Of a DNA stretch of 64,000 nucleotides, positions 42,273-49,744 are shown piece by piece (the first letter of the stretch is position 1; every line of letters starts with the position of its first letter). Both the position numbers and the translations under genes were made by a program. This DNA is from an uncultured Anaerolineae bacterium. GTDB taxonomy: Bacteria; Chloroflexota; Anaerolineae; Anaerolineales; Villigracilaceae. The notes beneath the pieces are model-generated. The model was not told the origin of the DNA, searched no databases, and saw only the letters and a program-made list of their open reading frames with translations. Location: NCBI GenBank assembly GCA_903838415.1, contig CAILYI010000081.1:1-64000 (forward strand), written 5' to 3'.

Positions 42273-43037
42273 ATGACTGACACTCAAAAAACTGTCCTGA
42301 TTACCGGCGCTGGCGGCGGAATTGGCCGCGCGACGGTGGCGTTCTTTACTCAAAAAGGCTGGCACGTGATCGGAGTGGATCGCGCTCCGTTTGGGGATGG
42401 CTTCCCCGAAAACGGTCATTTCATCCAGGCCGATATTTCCCAACCCGAAGTGCTGGAACAGATCTTCATGCAGACTCGCGCCTCCACGCCGAAGCTCGAC
42501 GCTCTCATCAATAATGCCGCGCTGCAGGTGGCCAAAGCGCTCATCGAAACGACTGTCGAAGAATGGGACGCGGTTATGGCATCCAATCTGCGCTCAGCTT
42601 TTTTGTTTGCCAAGCTGTCCTATCCACTGTTCAAAGCGGCCGGAGGGGGCGCGATTGTGAATGTTTCATCCGTCCATGCCGTGCAGACTTCGGCCAACAT
42701 TGCAGCTTATGCCGCCAGCAAGGGCGGATTATTGGCGTTGACGCGCGCCATGGCGATTGAATTCGCGCCTGACAACATCCGCGTCAACACCATCTTGCCC
42801 GGCGCAGTCGATACGCCTATGCTGCGCGCCGGGCTCGGTCGTGGACACGTCGGCTCGGGCGACATGCAATCCCGTCTCGACAACCTGGCCCGTAAAACTG
42901 TCAATGGACGCATCGGTCGGGCCGAGGAAATCGCCTCCGCCATCTATTTCCTGGCCGATAACGAACAATCCTCCTTCATGACCGGTCAGGCCATGATCGT
43001 CGACGGCGGCGCAACGGCGCGATTGAGTACCGAGTAA
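42273..43037 (+). CDS. Short-chain dehydrogenase/reductase
   Basis: This classical SDR of 254 residues has the cofactor loop TGAGGGIGRATVAF, then NNAALQVAKA, the catalytic Ser in VNVSSVHAVQ and the YAASKGG Tyr-Lys pair. GGAAGAAAACCT precedes the ATG. It follows the hydroxyacid dehydrogenase closely, so the two oxidoreductases may act in sequence on one precursor. The stop at 43035-43037 runs straight into a family A repeat. Confidence 0.85.
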   Translation: MTDTQKTVLITGAGGGIGRATVAFFTQKGWHVIGVDRAPFGDGFPENGHFIQADISQPEVLEQIFMQTRASTPKLDALINNAALQVAKALIETTVEEWDAVMASNLRSAFLFAKLSYPLFKAAGGGAIVNVSSVHAVQTSANIAAYAASKGGLLALTRAMAIEFAPDNIRVNTILPGAVDTPMLRAGLGRGHVGSGDMQSRLDNLARKTVNGRIGRAEEIASAIYFLADNEQSSFMTGQAMIVDGGATARLSTE

Positions 43038-43171
43038 TTGGGAGGTTGGTAGGATGGTAGATTGGTAAACTGACCGAACCGGTTTCCCAATTTCCCACTC
43101 CACCATTCTCCAATTTACCAATTTCCAATTTCCCACTCCCCAATCTACTAATTTCCCAACCTACCACCCAC
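43037..43171. repeat. Family A dyad repeat, full inverted pair
   Basis: G-rich words (TTGGGAGGTTGGTAGGATGG, TAGATTGGTAAACTG) are followed by ACCGAACCGG and then C-rich words (CCCAATTTCCCACTCC, CCAATTTACCAATTTCC, CCCAACCTACCACCCACC). The repeat fills the spacer exactly from one stop to the next ATG and leaves that ATG without a Shine-Dalgarno sequence. Confidence 0.7.
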
Positions 43172-43172
43172 C

Positions 43173-43991
43173 ATGAAACAATCCCTTAAAAGCTCTTTCC
43201 TTTGGCCGTTCATCCGCGACACTTATATTGCCGCGCGTGACTTGCCGCAGCTGCCCGCTGCCTATCTGCATCCCTGGCGGCGCGCGGCCATCCGCCGTTT
43301 GGCGGAGCTCAAAGATGTTCACGCCGGGCAGCGCGCCTTCATTATTGGCAATGGCCCCAGTCTGAAGCAGACCGACTTGAGCAAGCTCAAAGGGGAGATT
43401 ACTTTCGGGATGAATCGCATCTACCTGATGTTCCCCGATCTCGGTTTCAGCACCACCTATTTAAGCGTGGTCAACGACCTGGTCATCGAACAAACCGCCA
43501 GCGACCTCGCCGCCCTCCAGATTCCCAAATTCCTGTGCTGGCGTTCGCGCCGCTTTTTCTCCCCGGATCAATTTACCGATTCCCAATCTGCCAATCTCCC
43601 CACCTTCCTCCACACCACCTACGATTCGCCGCGTTTTTCAACCGACGTCCGCGGGCGCATTTGGGAGGGCGCGACCGTCACGTATGTCACGCTGCAGCTT
43701 GCTTTTCACATGGGCTTTCGCGAAGTCATCCTGATCGGCGTTGATCACAACTACACCACCACCGGCACGCCCAATACCACCATCACCTCCACCGGCGACG
43801 ACCCCAACCATTTTTCAGGCCAATATTTTGGTAAAGGCTTCCGCTGGCAGCTTCCCGACCTGGAAACGTCTGAAATGGCTTATAAAATGGCGCGCAAAGC
43901 TTATGAAAGCGCTGGTCGGCGCATCGTCGATGCCACCGTGGGCGGAAAATTGACCATTTTTGAAAAAATGGATTACCCCGCCCTCTTTTAG
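43173..43991 (+). CDS. DUF115/MptE-like protein, possible GT42-type nonulosonate transferase
   Basis: This protein of 272 residues carries FIIGNGPSLKQTDLSKLKG and TFGMNRIYLMFPDLG near its middle, then VTLQLAFHMGFREVILIGVDHNY. These match DUF115 (6-hydroxymethylpterin pyrophosphokinase MptE-like, also in flagellin-glycosylating Maf proteins). The GNGPSLK signature is shared with GT42 sialyltransferases. With CMP-nonulosonate synthetases nearby, transfer of a nonulosonate is a reasonable guess. A Ser/Asn/Thr-rich loop (DQFTDSQSANLPTF, about residues 130-143) is encoded by family A repeat words, so the repeat has entered the gene. There is no ribosome binding site. Confidence 0.65.
   Translation: MKQSLKSSFLWPFIRDTYIAARDLPQLPAAYLHPWRRAAIRRLAELKDVHAGQRAFIIGNGPSLKQTDLSKLKGEITFGMNRIYLMFPDLGFSTTYLSVVNDLVIEQTASDLAALQIPKFLCWRSRRFFSPDQFTDSQSANLPTFLHTTYDSPRFSTDVRGRIWEGATVTYVTLQLAFHMGFREVILIGVDHNYTTTGTPNTTITSTGDDPNHFSGQYFGKGFRWQLPDLETSEMAYKMARKAYESAGRRIVDATVGGKLTIFEKMDYPALF
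43567..43612. repeat. Family A repeat inside a coding sequence
   Basis: ATCAATTTACCGATTCCC, AATCTGCCAATCTCCCCACC and following bases match the C-rich half of the intergenic family A repeats and keep the reading frame of the DUF115-like gene. Confidence 0.5.
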
Positions 43992-44002
43992 CGAATCTCG
44001 CT

Positions 44003-45496
44003 TTGAACAAGACTCCCCGTCACCTGTTTTCCGCCAAACTGGCTTTTCCCCTCATCCTGGCTTTGCTGCTCGGGCTGGGAGCTTTTCTCCGTTTCAGTGA
44101 CCTGTCGGCCCCGCTGTTGGATTTTCATCCCACCCGTCAGCTTTTTTCCGCCATCAAAGCACGCGGACTCTACTTCCAATCTCTGCCCGACGCCCCGGCC
44201 TGGCAAAAAGACCTGGCGCTCCGTCAATACAGCGGCGAAGCGACGATTGAACCGCCGCTTGTGGAACATCTCGCCGTTTTCTTTTATGCCCGCTTTGGCG
44301 AGCAGACTGCTTTTCCGCGCGCCGCGTCAGGCCTATTCTGGCTGATCGGTGCTATTTTTCTCTTTTGGCTTTCCAAAAACCTGACAGGTTCATCCAACGC
44401 CGCACTATTTTCCCTGGCTTTTTACCTGCTGCTGCCCTATGGCATCACCGCCAGCCGCGCCTTTCAGCCAGACCCGTTAATGGTGATGTTCATCATCATC
44501 TTCTGGTGGAGTGTGGAACACTGGTCGCGCAGGCCTTCCTGGGGCTGGACGCTGATCTCCGGGCTTTCCGGCGGGCTGGCAATCCTGGTGAAATTCCCGG
44601 CGGCTTTTTTTGTGATTGGCGCGGCCCTGGCGGCAATTCTTGCTCATCTCGGTTTCGTAAAATCCCTGAAACTTCCCCAAACCTGGGCGCTGGCTGTGCT
44701 GGGTGTCTTGCCGCCCGCCGCCTATCTTTACTACGGCCTGTATGTTGACGGTTCCTTGCGCCAGCAGTTTGGCGGACGGTTTTATCCTGAATTGTGGATC
44801 AGCCCGTTTTTTTACTTGCGCTGGTTTCTGAAGCTCGAAAACGTCGTCAACATCCTGTGGATTGCGCTGGCTTTATTCGGTTGGCTGGTGTTTGCCAGCA
44901 AGCCCGCAAAAACTTTTCTCTCCGGTCTGTGGATTGCCTATCTCATTTTTGGCCTGACTTTTGCCCATCACATCTCCAGCCATGATTATTACAGCCTGCC
45001 GTTCATTCCCATCGCGGCCCTGTCGATTGCACCGCTGGCAGGTGCGTTTCTCCCGGTATTCTTGAAAAAAATTCGGTCCGTTCGTTCTCTGCAACTGCTG
45101 GTGCTGGTCTTAATCCTGTTGACGCTCTCATTCTATTCCATCGATCAATACCTGGCCCGCCGCGCCAATGACTATCGTCCACAGGCCGCTTTTTGGGCGC
45201 AAGTTGGCGAGACCATCGGGCACCAGCCCGGCGCCGTTGCCCTGACAACGGATTACGGCTATCCGTTGGCTTATTATGGCTGGCAGAACGCTGATCCCTG
45301 GCCGCTTGCGCCTGATATTCAGGATTTTGATGAAGTTTTTTCGCGGCTGAGGCAGGGCAAGTCCTATTTTCTCGTCACCGATTTCGACGAGTATGAGCGT
45401 CAGCCCGAGCTGCAAAAAAGGCTCAACGAAAAATTCCCGGTTTTGGCGCAGGGAAGAGGCTTCATCGTTTTTGATCTTTACCATCCCAAGCAGTGA
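44003..45496 (+). CDS. GT39-like membrane glycosyltransferase
   Basis: This polytopic protein has 497 residues. The first external loop reads LLDFHPTRQLFSAIKARGLYF, the second loop EPPLVEHLAVFFYARFG, and about ten helices follow. A soluble C-terminus has LTTDYGYPLAYYGWQNADPW. The layout fits GT39/ArnT enzymes, with a single visible Asp in the first loop. It begins with TTG 44003, 11 bases after the previous stop. Its stop overlaps the GTG start of the next glycosyltransferase. Confidence 0.75.
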   Translation: MNKTPRHLFSAKLAFPLILALLLGLGAFLRFSDLSAPLLDFHPTRQLFSAIKARGLYFQSLPDAPAWQKDLALRQYSGEATIEPPLVEHLAVFFYARFGEQTAFPRAASGLFWLIGAIFLFWLSKNLTGSSNAALFSLAFYLLLPYGITASRAFQPDPLMVMFIIIFWWSVEHWSRRPSWGWTLISGLSGGLAILVKFPAAFFVIGAALAAILAHLGFVKSLKLPQTWALAVLGVLPPAAYLYYGLYVDGSLRQQFGGRFYPELWISPFFYLRWFLKLENVVNILWIALALFGWLVFASKPAKTFLSGLWIAYLIFGLTFAHHISSHDYYSLPFIPIAALSIAPLAGAFLPVFLKKIRSVRSLQLLVLVLILLTLSFYSIDQYLARRANDYRPQAAFWAQVGETIGHQPGAVALTTDYGYPLAYYGWQNADPWPLAPDIQDFDEVFSRLRQGKSYFLVTDFDEYERQPELQKRLNEKFPVLAQGRGFIVFDLYHPKQ

Positions 45497-46443
45497 TTAA
45501 ATTGCCAACTGTCAGCATTGTCACCCCGTCATACAATCAGGCCCGCTTTCTTGAGCAGACCATCCGCTCGGTGCTGGAGCAGGATTTCCCGTCGCAGGAG
45601 TATTTCGTCATGGATGGCGGCTCGACCGATTCCAGCGTGGAAATCATTCATCGCTACGAATCCCGGCTGGCGGGTTGGGTTTCGGAAAAAGACAAAGGGC
45701 AGGCGGATGCCATCAATAAGGGATTAAAAGCTGCGGGTGGAGAAATCGTCGCCTGGTTAAATTCGGACGATTTCTATTTGCCTGGAGCCATCTCCCGCGC
45801 GGTAAAAGCCTTTGAGAAAAATCCGCAGGCCGGGCTGGTCTATGGCGATGTTTTATCGGTGGATGCCGACGGAAAAACTTTTAATCTGCAAAAGTTTCAA
45901 CCGTACACTTTCACCGATCTGTTATCGTTCAAAATCATCAGTCAACCGGCCGTTTTCATCCGCCGCTCGGTGCTTGAGCAGGCTGGCCTGCTGGATGACA
46001 GCTTTCACATGCTGCTTGACCATCACCTGTGGCTGCGCATGGCGCGTCTCGCGCCGGTGATCTACATCCCCGAGACGCTGGCGGCGGCGCGCTACCATGC
46101 CGAGGCCAAAAACCTGGCGCATACTGCGGATTTTGGACGCGAAGGCTGGCGCATCGTCAAATGGCTGGAAGCCAGCCCGCAGTTTTCGTCCGCTTTCGAG
46201 CAAAACAAAGCCCGGATTTTGGGCGGGGCCAACCGTTTCGACGCTTTTTACCTGCTTGATGGCGGTCAATATGCCGCCGCGCTTTCCGCTTATTGGCGCG
46301 CCTTTCAGTTTGATCCGCCGGTGGCGTTGAAGGAATGGCACCGGATAATTTATGCCATCCTGGCCTTGTGCGGCTTGGCGCGCCTGCGCGCAATCTACAT
46401 GCGCCTGCGGACCTGGCTGAAAATGATGCAGCGCAAATCATAA
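45493..46443 (+). CDS. GT2-family glycosyltransferase
   Basis: This GT2 enzyme of 316 residues has the start TVSIVTPSYNQARFLEQTIR, then VMDGGSTDSSVEII, DKGQADAINKGL, the metal site WLNSDDFYLPGA, and LDHHLWLRMARL near the catalytic base. Two or so helical segments close the C-terminus. The GTG start overlaps the preceding TGA. It is the last gene of the second glycan block. It probably extends a lipid-linked chain. Confidence 0.88.
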   Translation: MIKLPTVSIVTPSYNQARFLEQTIRSVLEQDFPSQEYFVMDGGSTDSSVEIIHRYESRLAGWVSEKDKGQADAINKGLKAAGGEIVAWLNSDDFYLPGAISRAVKAFEKNPQAGLVYGDVLSVDADGKTFNLQKFQPYTFTDLLSFKIISQPAVFIRRSVLEQAGLLDDSFHMLLDHHLWLRMARLAPVIYIPETLAAARYHAEAKNLAHTADFGREGWRIVKWLEASPQFSSAFEQNKARILGGANRFDAFYLLDGGQYAAALSAYWRAFQFDPPVALKEWHRIIYAILALCGLARLRAIYMRLRTWLKMMQRKS

Positions 46444-46470
46444 TTTCAAATGACGTAGGTAAAACGGAGA

Positions 46471-46499
46471 TTGTTTTTCTTGTCGAAAGACCGTATACT
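46471..46499 (+). promoter_or_regulatory. Promoter for the 46587 gene
   Basis: TTGTTT (46471-46476) and TATACT (46494-46499) are separated by 17 bases. The spacing is ideal and both boxes are near consensus. The start site would be about 80 bases before the ATG. Confidence 0.6.
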
Positions 46500-46586
46500 T
46501 TAATATAGAGATGATCAGATGGGAAGCTTTCCGGTTTTTCTGAGAATTTCCTGGGTGAGCGGGCCGAATACAAACAAGGAGAGTGA

Positions 46587-47003
46587 ATGAAAAAAGAAGT
46601 CGGTTTATGGATTGATCACAAGAAGACAGTGATCGTGACCGGTGATGGGGAAGAGCTAAAAATTCTAGAATCTGACATGGAGAAGCACATCCGCTTTGCT
46701 GGCGGAACGCACGGGAAGACAGCTTACTCGGCGCAGTATTTCCCGGCGGAAGATCAGCGCGATCGACGTTTCATCGAACATCTCAACAAGTATTACGCAG
46801 AAGTCATCGCGCACATTCAGGGTGCAGAAGCTATTCTGATTTTTGGCCCTGGGGAGGCGAAATTTGAACTCGAAAAACGGCTCAGGCACGCAGAGCTTCA
46901 GAATCTAATTATTGGAATTGAACCGGCAGATAAATTGACCGACCGGCAGATTATGGCGAAAGTGAAAACATTCTTTATCAGCCAGCGACAAGAAGCTCAG
47001 TAA
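46587..47003 (+). CDS. Small protein resembling bacterial eRF1-domain (BaeRF/host-attachment) family
   Basis: This protein of 138 residues begins MKKEVGLWIDHKKTVIV and has AAHIQGAEAIL-like and FGPGEAKFELEKRLRH segments (the first reads VIAHIQGAEAILIFGP). That pattern recalls the domain 2 fold of eRF1/Pelota found in small bacterial proteins of unknown function. The assignment is tentative. AAGGAGAG precedes the ATG and the gene has its own promoter. It stands alone between the glycan block and the methyltransferase gene. Confidence 0.5.
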   Translation: MKKEVGLWIDHKKTVIVTGDGEELKILESDMEKHIRFAGGTHGKTAYSAQYFPAEDQRDRRFIEHLNKYYAEVIAHIQGAEAILIFGPGEAKFELEKRLRHAELQNLIIGIEPADKLTDRQIMAKVKTFFISQRQEAQ

Positions 47004-47033
47004 CTCCAGGCTGGAGAGACCGCCCACCCCTTG

Positions 47034-47059
47034 CCCCTCTCCTGAAACTGGGAGAGGGG
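47034..47059. repeat. Family F hairpin (CCCCTCTCC / GGAGAGGGG)
   Basis: A 10-bp stem with one wobble pair and a six-base loop lies in the spacer. It might act as a weak terminator for the 46587 gene. No U-tract is seen. Confidence 0.5.
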
Positions 47060-47140
47060 TTTGCAATCCGGGCAAAACAGGGTAACATCATCTGTGAGAA
47101 CCACTCTGTCAGCTTTTATGAAATATCAGGAATTTAATTT

Positions 47141-47833
47141 ATGCCGACCGAACAGGAAGTTTATCAACAGCACGCTGAACAATATGAGCGCCTGATCCAA
47201 CGTGAGGATTATCAGAATCACATCTTACGCGCTGTGGAACAAATTTGTCCGCTCAAGGGGCTGGATGTCATCGACCTGGGCGCGGGAACCGGGCGCGTCA
47301 CGCGGATTCTCGCGCCGCGTGTCAACACCATCAGGGCCTACGATTCGTCCGCGCACATGCTGTCAAAGGCGCAATCTTCCCTGCATGCGATGGGCATGAC
47401 CAACTGGCAGGCTGGGGTTGCCGATCATCGTCACATCCCGGTGCCCGATGCCAGCGCCGACCTGGTCATCTCCGGCTGGAGTTTTTCCTACCTGGCGGTT
47501 TGGGGCGGCGAAAAGTGGCGCGAGGAGCTGGAGACTGGCTACGCCGAGATTCTCCGGATTCTGCGCCCGGGCGGATATATCATCCTGTTGGAAACGATGG
47601 GCACTGGCGAAGAATCCCCCAATCCGCCGGAACATGTGACCGGGTATTATGCCTGGTTGGCAGAAAAAGGCTTTGAATCCACCTGGATTCGAACGGATTA
47701 TCGTTTTAGGTCACTGGCCGAAGCGGCGGAACTGTCCAAATTTTTCTTTGGTGAAAAGCTTGGGCGCGAAGTGTCCACAAAAAAATGGATTATTCTGCCG
47801 GAATGTACCGGTGTATGGTGGCAAAGAAAATAA
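47141..47833 (+). CDS. Class I SAM-dependent methyltransferase
   Basis: This methyltransferase of 230 residues has motif I LDVIDLGAGTGRVTRIL (SAM-binding), then RAYDSSAHMLSKA with the acidic ribose-binding Asp. ADLVISGWSFSYLA and RILRPGGYIILLETMG complete the fold. The substrate is not evident; small molecules are usual for this type. CAGGA lies upstream of the ATG. A strong terminator follows. Confidence 0.85.
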   Translation: MPTEQEVYQQHAEQYERLIQREDYQNHILRAVEQICPLKGLDVIDLGAGTGRVTRILAPRVNTIRAYDSSAHMLSKAQSSLHAMGMTNWQAGVADHRHIPVPDASADLVISGWSFSYLAVWGGEKWREELETGYAEILRILRPGGYIILLETMGTGEESPNPPEHVTGYYAWLAEKGFESTWIRTDYRFRSLAEAAELSKFFFGEKLGREVSTKKWIILPECTGVWWQRK

Positions 47834-47858
47834 ATCGCCTGTGGTGATTTGGGAATAT

Positions 47859-47899
47859 AAAAAGTCTTGGAATGCATACGCTGCATTCCAGGACTTTTT
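47859..47899. terminator. Bidirectional terminator
   Basis: An 18-bp stem (47859-47876 and 47882-47899, one G-U pair) with loop TACGC has A-rich and T-rich ends, giving a U-tract on both strands between convergent genes. Confidence 0.88.
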
Positions 47900-47923
47900 G
47901 CTTACTTCCGCGATTGGAAAAAA

Positions 47924-48568
47924 CTAAAAGCCCACGTTTTCTTTGACGATGACAATCGTGATGCGACCCGGGGCAACTTCGCGGTTGACGATCAGCAGCT
48001 TGGCGATGGTGCTGTGCATGCCGTATGCCTTCAAGGCGCGCGCGTCTTCCAGGGCGTAGGTGTATTCTTCGATGCGCTTCATGCCTTCTTCAACGGTCGG
48101 GACAATCTTCTGCGAACCGACCACCCAGATGACCTTGGCGGCGCCGGAAGCATAGGATGCAAGCTGGCTGCCGGTGGCAGAAGCGATGATGGCAACGCCG
48201 GTTTCGGTCAGGGCATGCACGCTGCCGAGCACGTATTCAGGCACGGCGCCCAATTTATTCATTTCGCGGCCCTGGGTCTGGTAATCGAGCTTGGACAGTT
48301 TCACGCGCAGCGAATCATAGCGCCCGGATTTATCGACATCGTCCGTGATGCCCAGAACGTTGAGTGTGGTGGAGCTTGAAATGAAAGCCTCGGCTCCAGC
48401 GGGGAGCAGTTCCGCGACTTTTTCTCGGGCTTTGGCGCCATTTTCAACAACCTCGGCGTTGATGCCATTCGCTTCGAGCGCTTTGACGGTGCGCTCAATC
48501 TGCGCGTCTGAAGCCAGTTGAGCGTAAGCCAGGTTAGGAACAAGGGCGGTTTCGACAGGGGTAGCCAT
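47924..48568 (-). CDS. LUD-domain (LutC/YkgG-like) protein
   Basis: This single-domain LUD protein of 214 residues has FISSSTTLNVLGITDDVD, then VPEYVLGSVHALTETGVAII and VIWVVGSQKIVPTVEEGMKR. LUD proteins include LutC of lactate oxidation, but many stand-alone ones have no known role. The lutA and lutB genes are absent, so lactate use cannot be concluded. It is divergent from a TetR-type regulator 237 bases away, which probably controls it. Confidence 0.85.
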   Translation of the reverse strand: MATPVETALVPNLAYAQLASDAQIERTVKALEANGINAEVVENGAKAREKVAELLPAGAEAFISSSTTLNVLGITDDVDKSGRYDSLRVKLSKLDYQTQGREMNKLGAVPEYVLGSVHALTETGVAIIASATGSQLASYASGAAKVIWVVGSQKIVPTVEEGMKRIEEYTYALEDARALKAYGMHSTIAKLLIVNREVAPGRITIVIVKENVGF

Positions 48569-48666
48569 ATTGTGTGTTCTCCTTTGATTTGTTCGGCCCC
48601 GGTGATTGCCGGGGAGAGTCTGATGGGTGAGTTTAGGCAGTCAGAAAGTCTTGAATTGCTACTTCC

Positions 48667-48695
48667 TTGACTCGCCTTGGGTATTGTGTTATCTT
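48667..48695 (+). promoter_or_regulatory. Promoter of the TetR-type gene
   Basis: TTGACT (48667-48672) and TATCTT (48690-48695) are 17 bases apart. A small dyad TACG-TTG-CGTA at 48703-48713 lies directly downstream and could be an operator for the regulator. Confidence 0.6.
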
Positions 48696-48805
48696 CGGTA
48701 CATACGTTGCGTAAACAACAACTGTTGCCAAATTTACCACTTTTGACCGGTCAGCGTCAACCATCAATAGCCGACTTCTGTTGCATAAGCAACACTGGAG
48801 CAAAA

Positions 48806-49399
48806 ATGTTGTCAACCGAATCAGAGAAACTCGATCCACGCGTCAAACGCACCCGACATATGATTGAACAGGCTTTTATGGAACTGGTGACTGAAAAAGG
48901 CTTCCAAGCTGTCAGCGTGCAAGATGTGACCGAACGCGCCGGAATCAATCGCGCCACCTTCTACGCTCACTTCCCCGATAAATTCGCCCTGCTCGACCAT
49001 GCCATCCGACAGGATTTCCACGCTGAGATTGAGAAACGGACGCTGAATGTCTGTCATTTCAGCCAGGATAATTTGCGCAACCTGATTATCGCAGTCTGCG
49101 AATTTGTCGCCAATGCTCACGGTCATTGCGCCGTCAGCGAGCAGCAATTCCAGGCGTTGGTGGAATCCCAGGTGCGTTCACAAATCTACGGGCTACTGTA
49201 TCACTGGCTGGAGAAAATTCCGTTAATCCAAAATACCCCGATTACCCGCGAATATGCCGCCACATCTGCCAGTTGGGCTATTTATGGACTGGCGACGGAA
49301 TGGAGTCGCAACAAACGCCAGCCGCCCGTTGAAAAATACGCCGATGAAGTCTTTCCATTGATTGCTGCCAACCTGGGACTGACGATTGAACTGGCCTGA
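48806..49399 (+). CDS. TetR/AcrR-family regulator
   Basis: This protein of 197 residues has the N-terminal TetR helix-turn-helix (QDVTERAGINRATFYAHFPD after MIEQAFMELVTEKGF). The C-terminal domain matches the TetR_C group often found in Firmicutes and Chloroflexota regulators. ATG 48806 has CTGGAG upstream; an earlier in-frame start would include the promoter. It is divergent from the LUD gene and probably represses it or itself. Confidence 0.88.
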   Translation: MLSTESEKLDPRVKRTRHMIEQAFMELVTEKGFQAVSVQDVTERAGINRATFYAHFPDKFALLDHAIRQDFHAEIEKRTLNVCHFSQDNLRNLIIAVCEFVANAHGHCAVSEQQFQALVESQVRSQIYGLLYHWLEKIPLIQNTPITREYAATSASWAIYGLATEWSRNKRQPPVEKYADEVFPLIAANLGLTIELA

Positions 49400-49595
49400 A
49401 ACCGCCTGAACTCGGAGCGTTTCGAAAATTGAAAAACGGTGGGCAGAATTAAACAAGATATTGCCAGTGGGGGAGCTCGGAATCGGACGAAAGTGGACAA
49501 GGATATTTGTCATACTTCCGAATCGGCAAAATAGTGACAAGAAGCAGTCCAATAACACATTGCATGGAATCCTAGAAGAGGTTGATAATAGAAGT

Positions 49596-49661
49596 ATGTC
49601 CCGAAAGGATTTTCTATCAACCTTTTTGGCGTACTTTTGCCATGATGTCCGCCTCGCCTGA
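49596..49661 (+). CDS. Possible leader peptide (21 residues)
   Basis: A short frame, MSRKDFLSTFLAYFCHDVRLA in part (it begins MSRKDFL and ends DVRLA), stops at 49661 inside the left arm of the strong terminator before the aminotransferase gene. An overlapping hairpin GGTTGATA/TATCAACC (49580-49587 and 49614-49621) surrounds its first codons. The ribosome binding site is weak. It could be a transcription-attenuation leader, but it holds only one Lys, so it may be chance. Confidence 0.25.
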   Translation: MSRKDFLSTFLAYFCHDVRLA

Positions 49662-49693
49662 TGGGTGTTATGCACACCTATCAGGCTTTTTTT
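49656..49693 (+). terminator. Strong intrinsic terminator in the leader of the 49745 gene
   Basis: A 13-bp stem (49656-49668 and 49674-49686, one G-U pair) with a five-base loop is followed by seven T. It lies 263 bases after the TetR stop and only 51 bases before the next ATG. It may therefore end the TetR transcript or attenuate the aminotransferase gene. The 345-base spacer (49400-49744) holds no other clear gene. Confidence 0.88.
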
Positions 49694-49744
49694 CTTAACT
49701 GACTGCTCCCTTGCGGAGACAAAACCACTTTCGAAGGAGAATGA

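Noticed and set aside
49400-49744. Lysine riboswitch or T-box before the LysN-like gene
   Set aside because: No T-box sequence and no recognisable lysine-aptamer core could be found; only a terminator and a small hairpin are supported.
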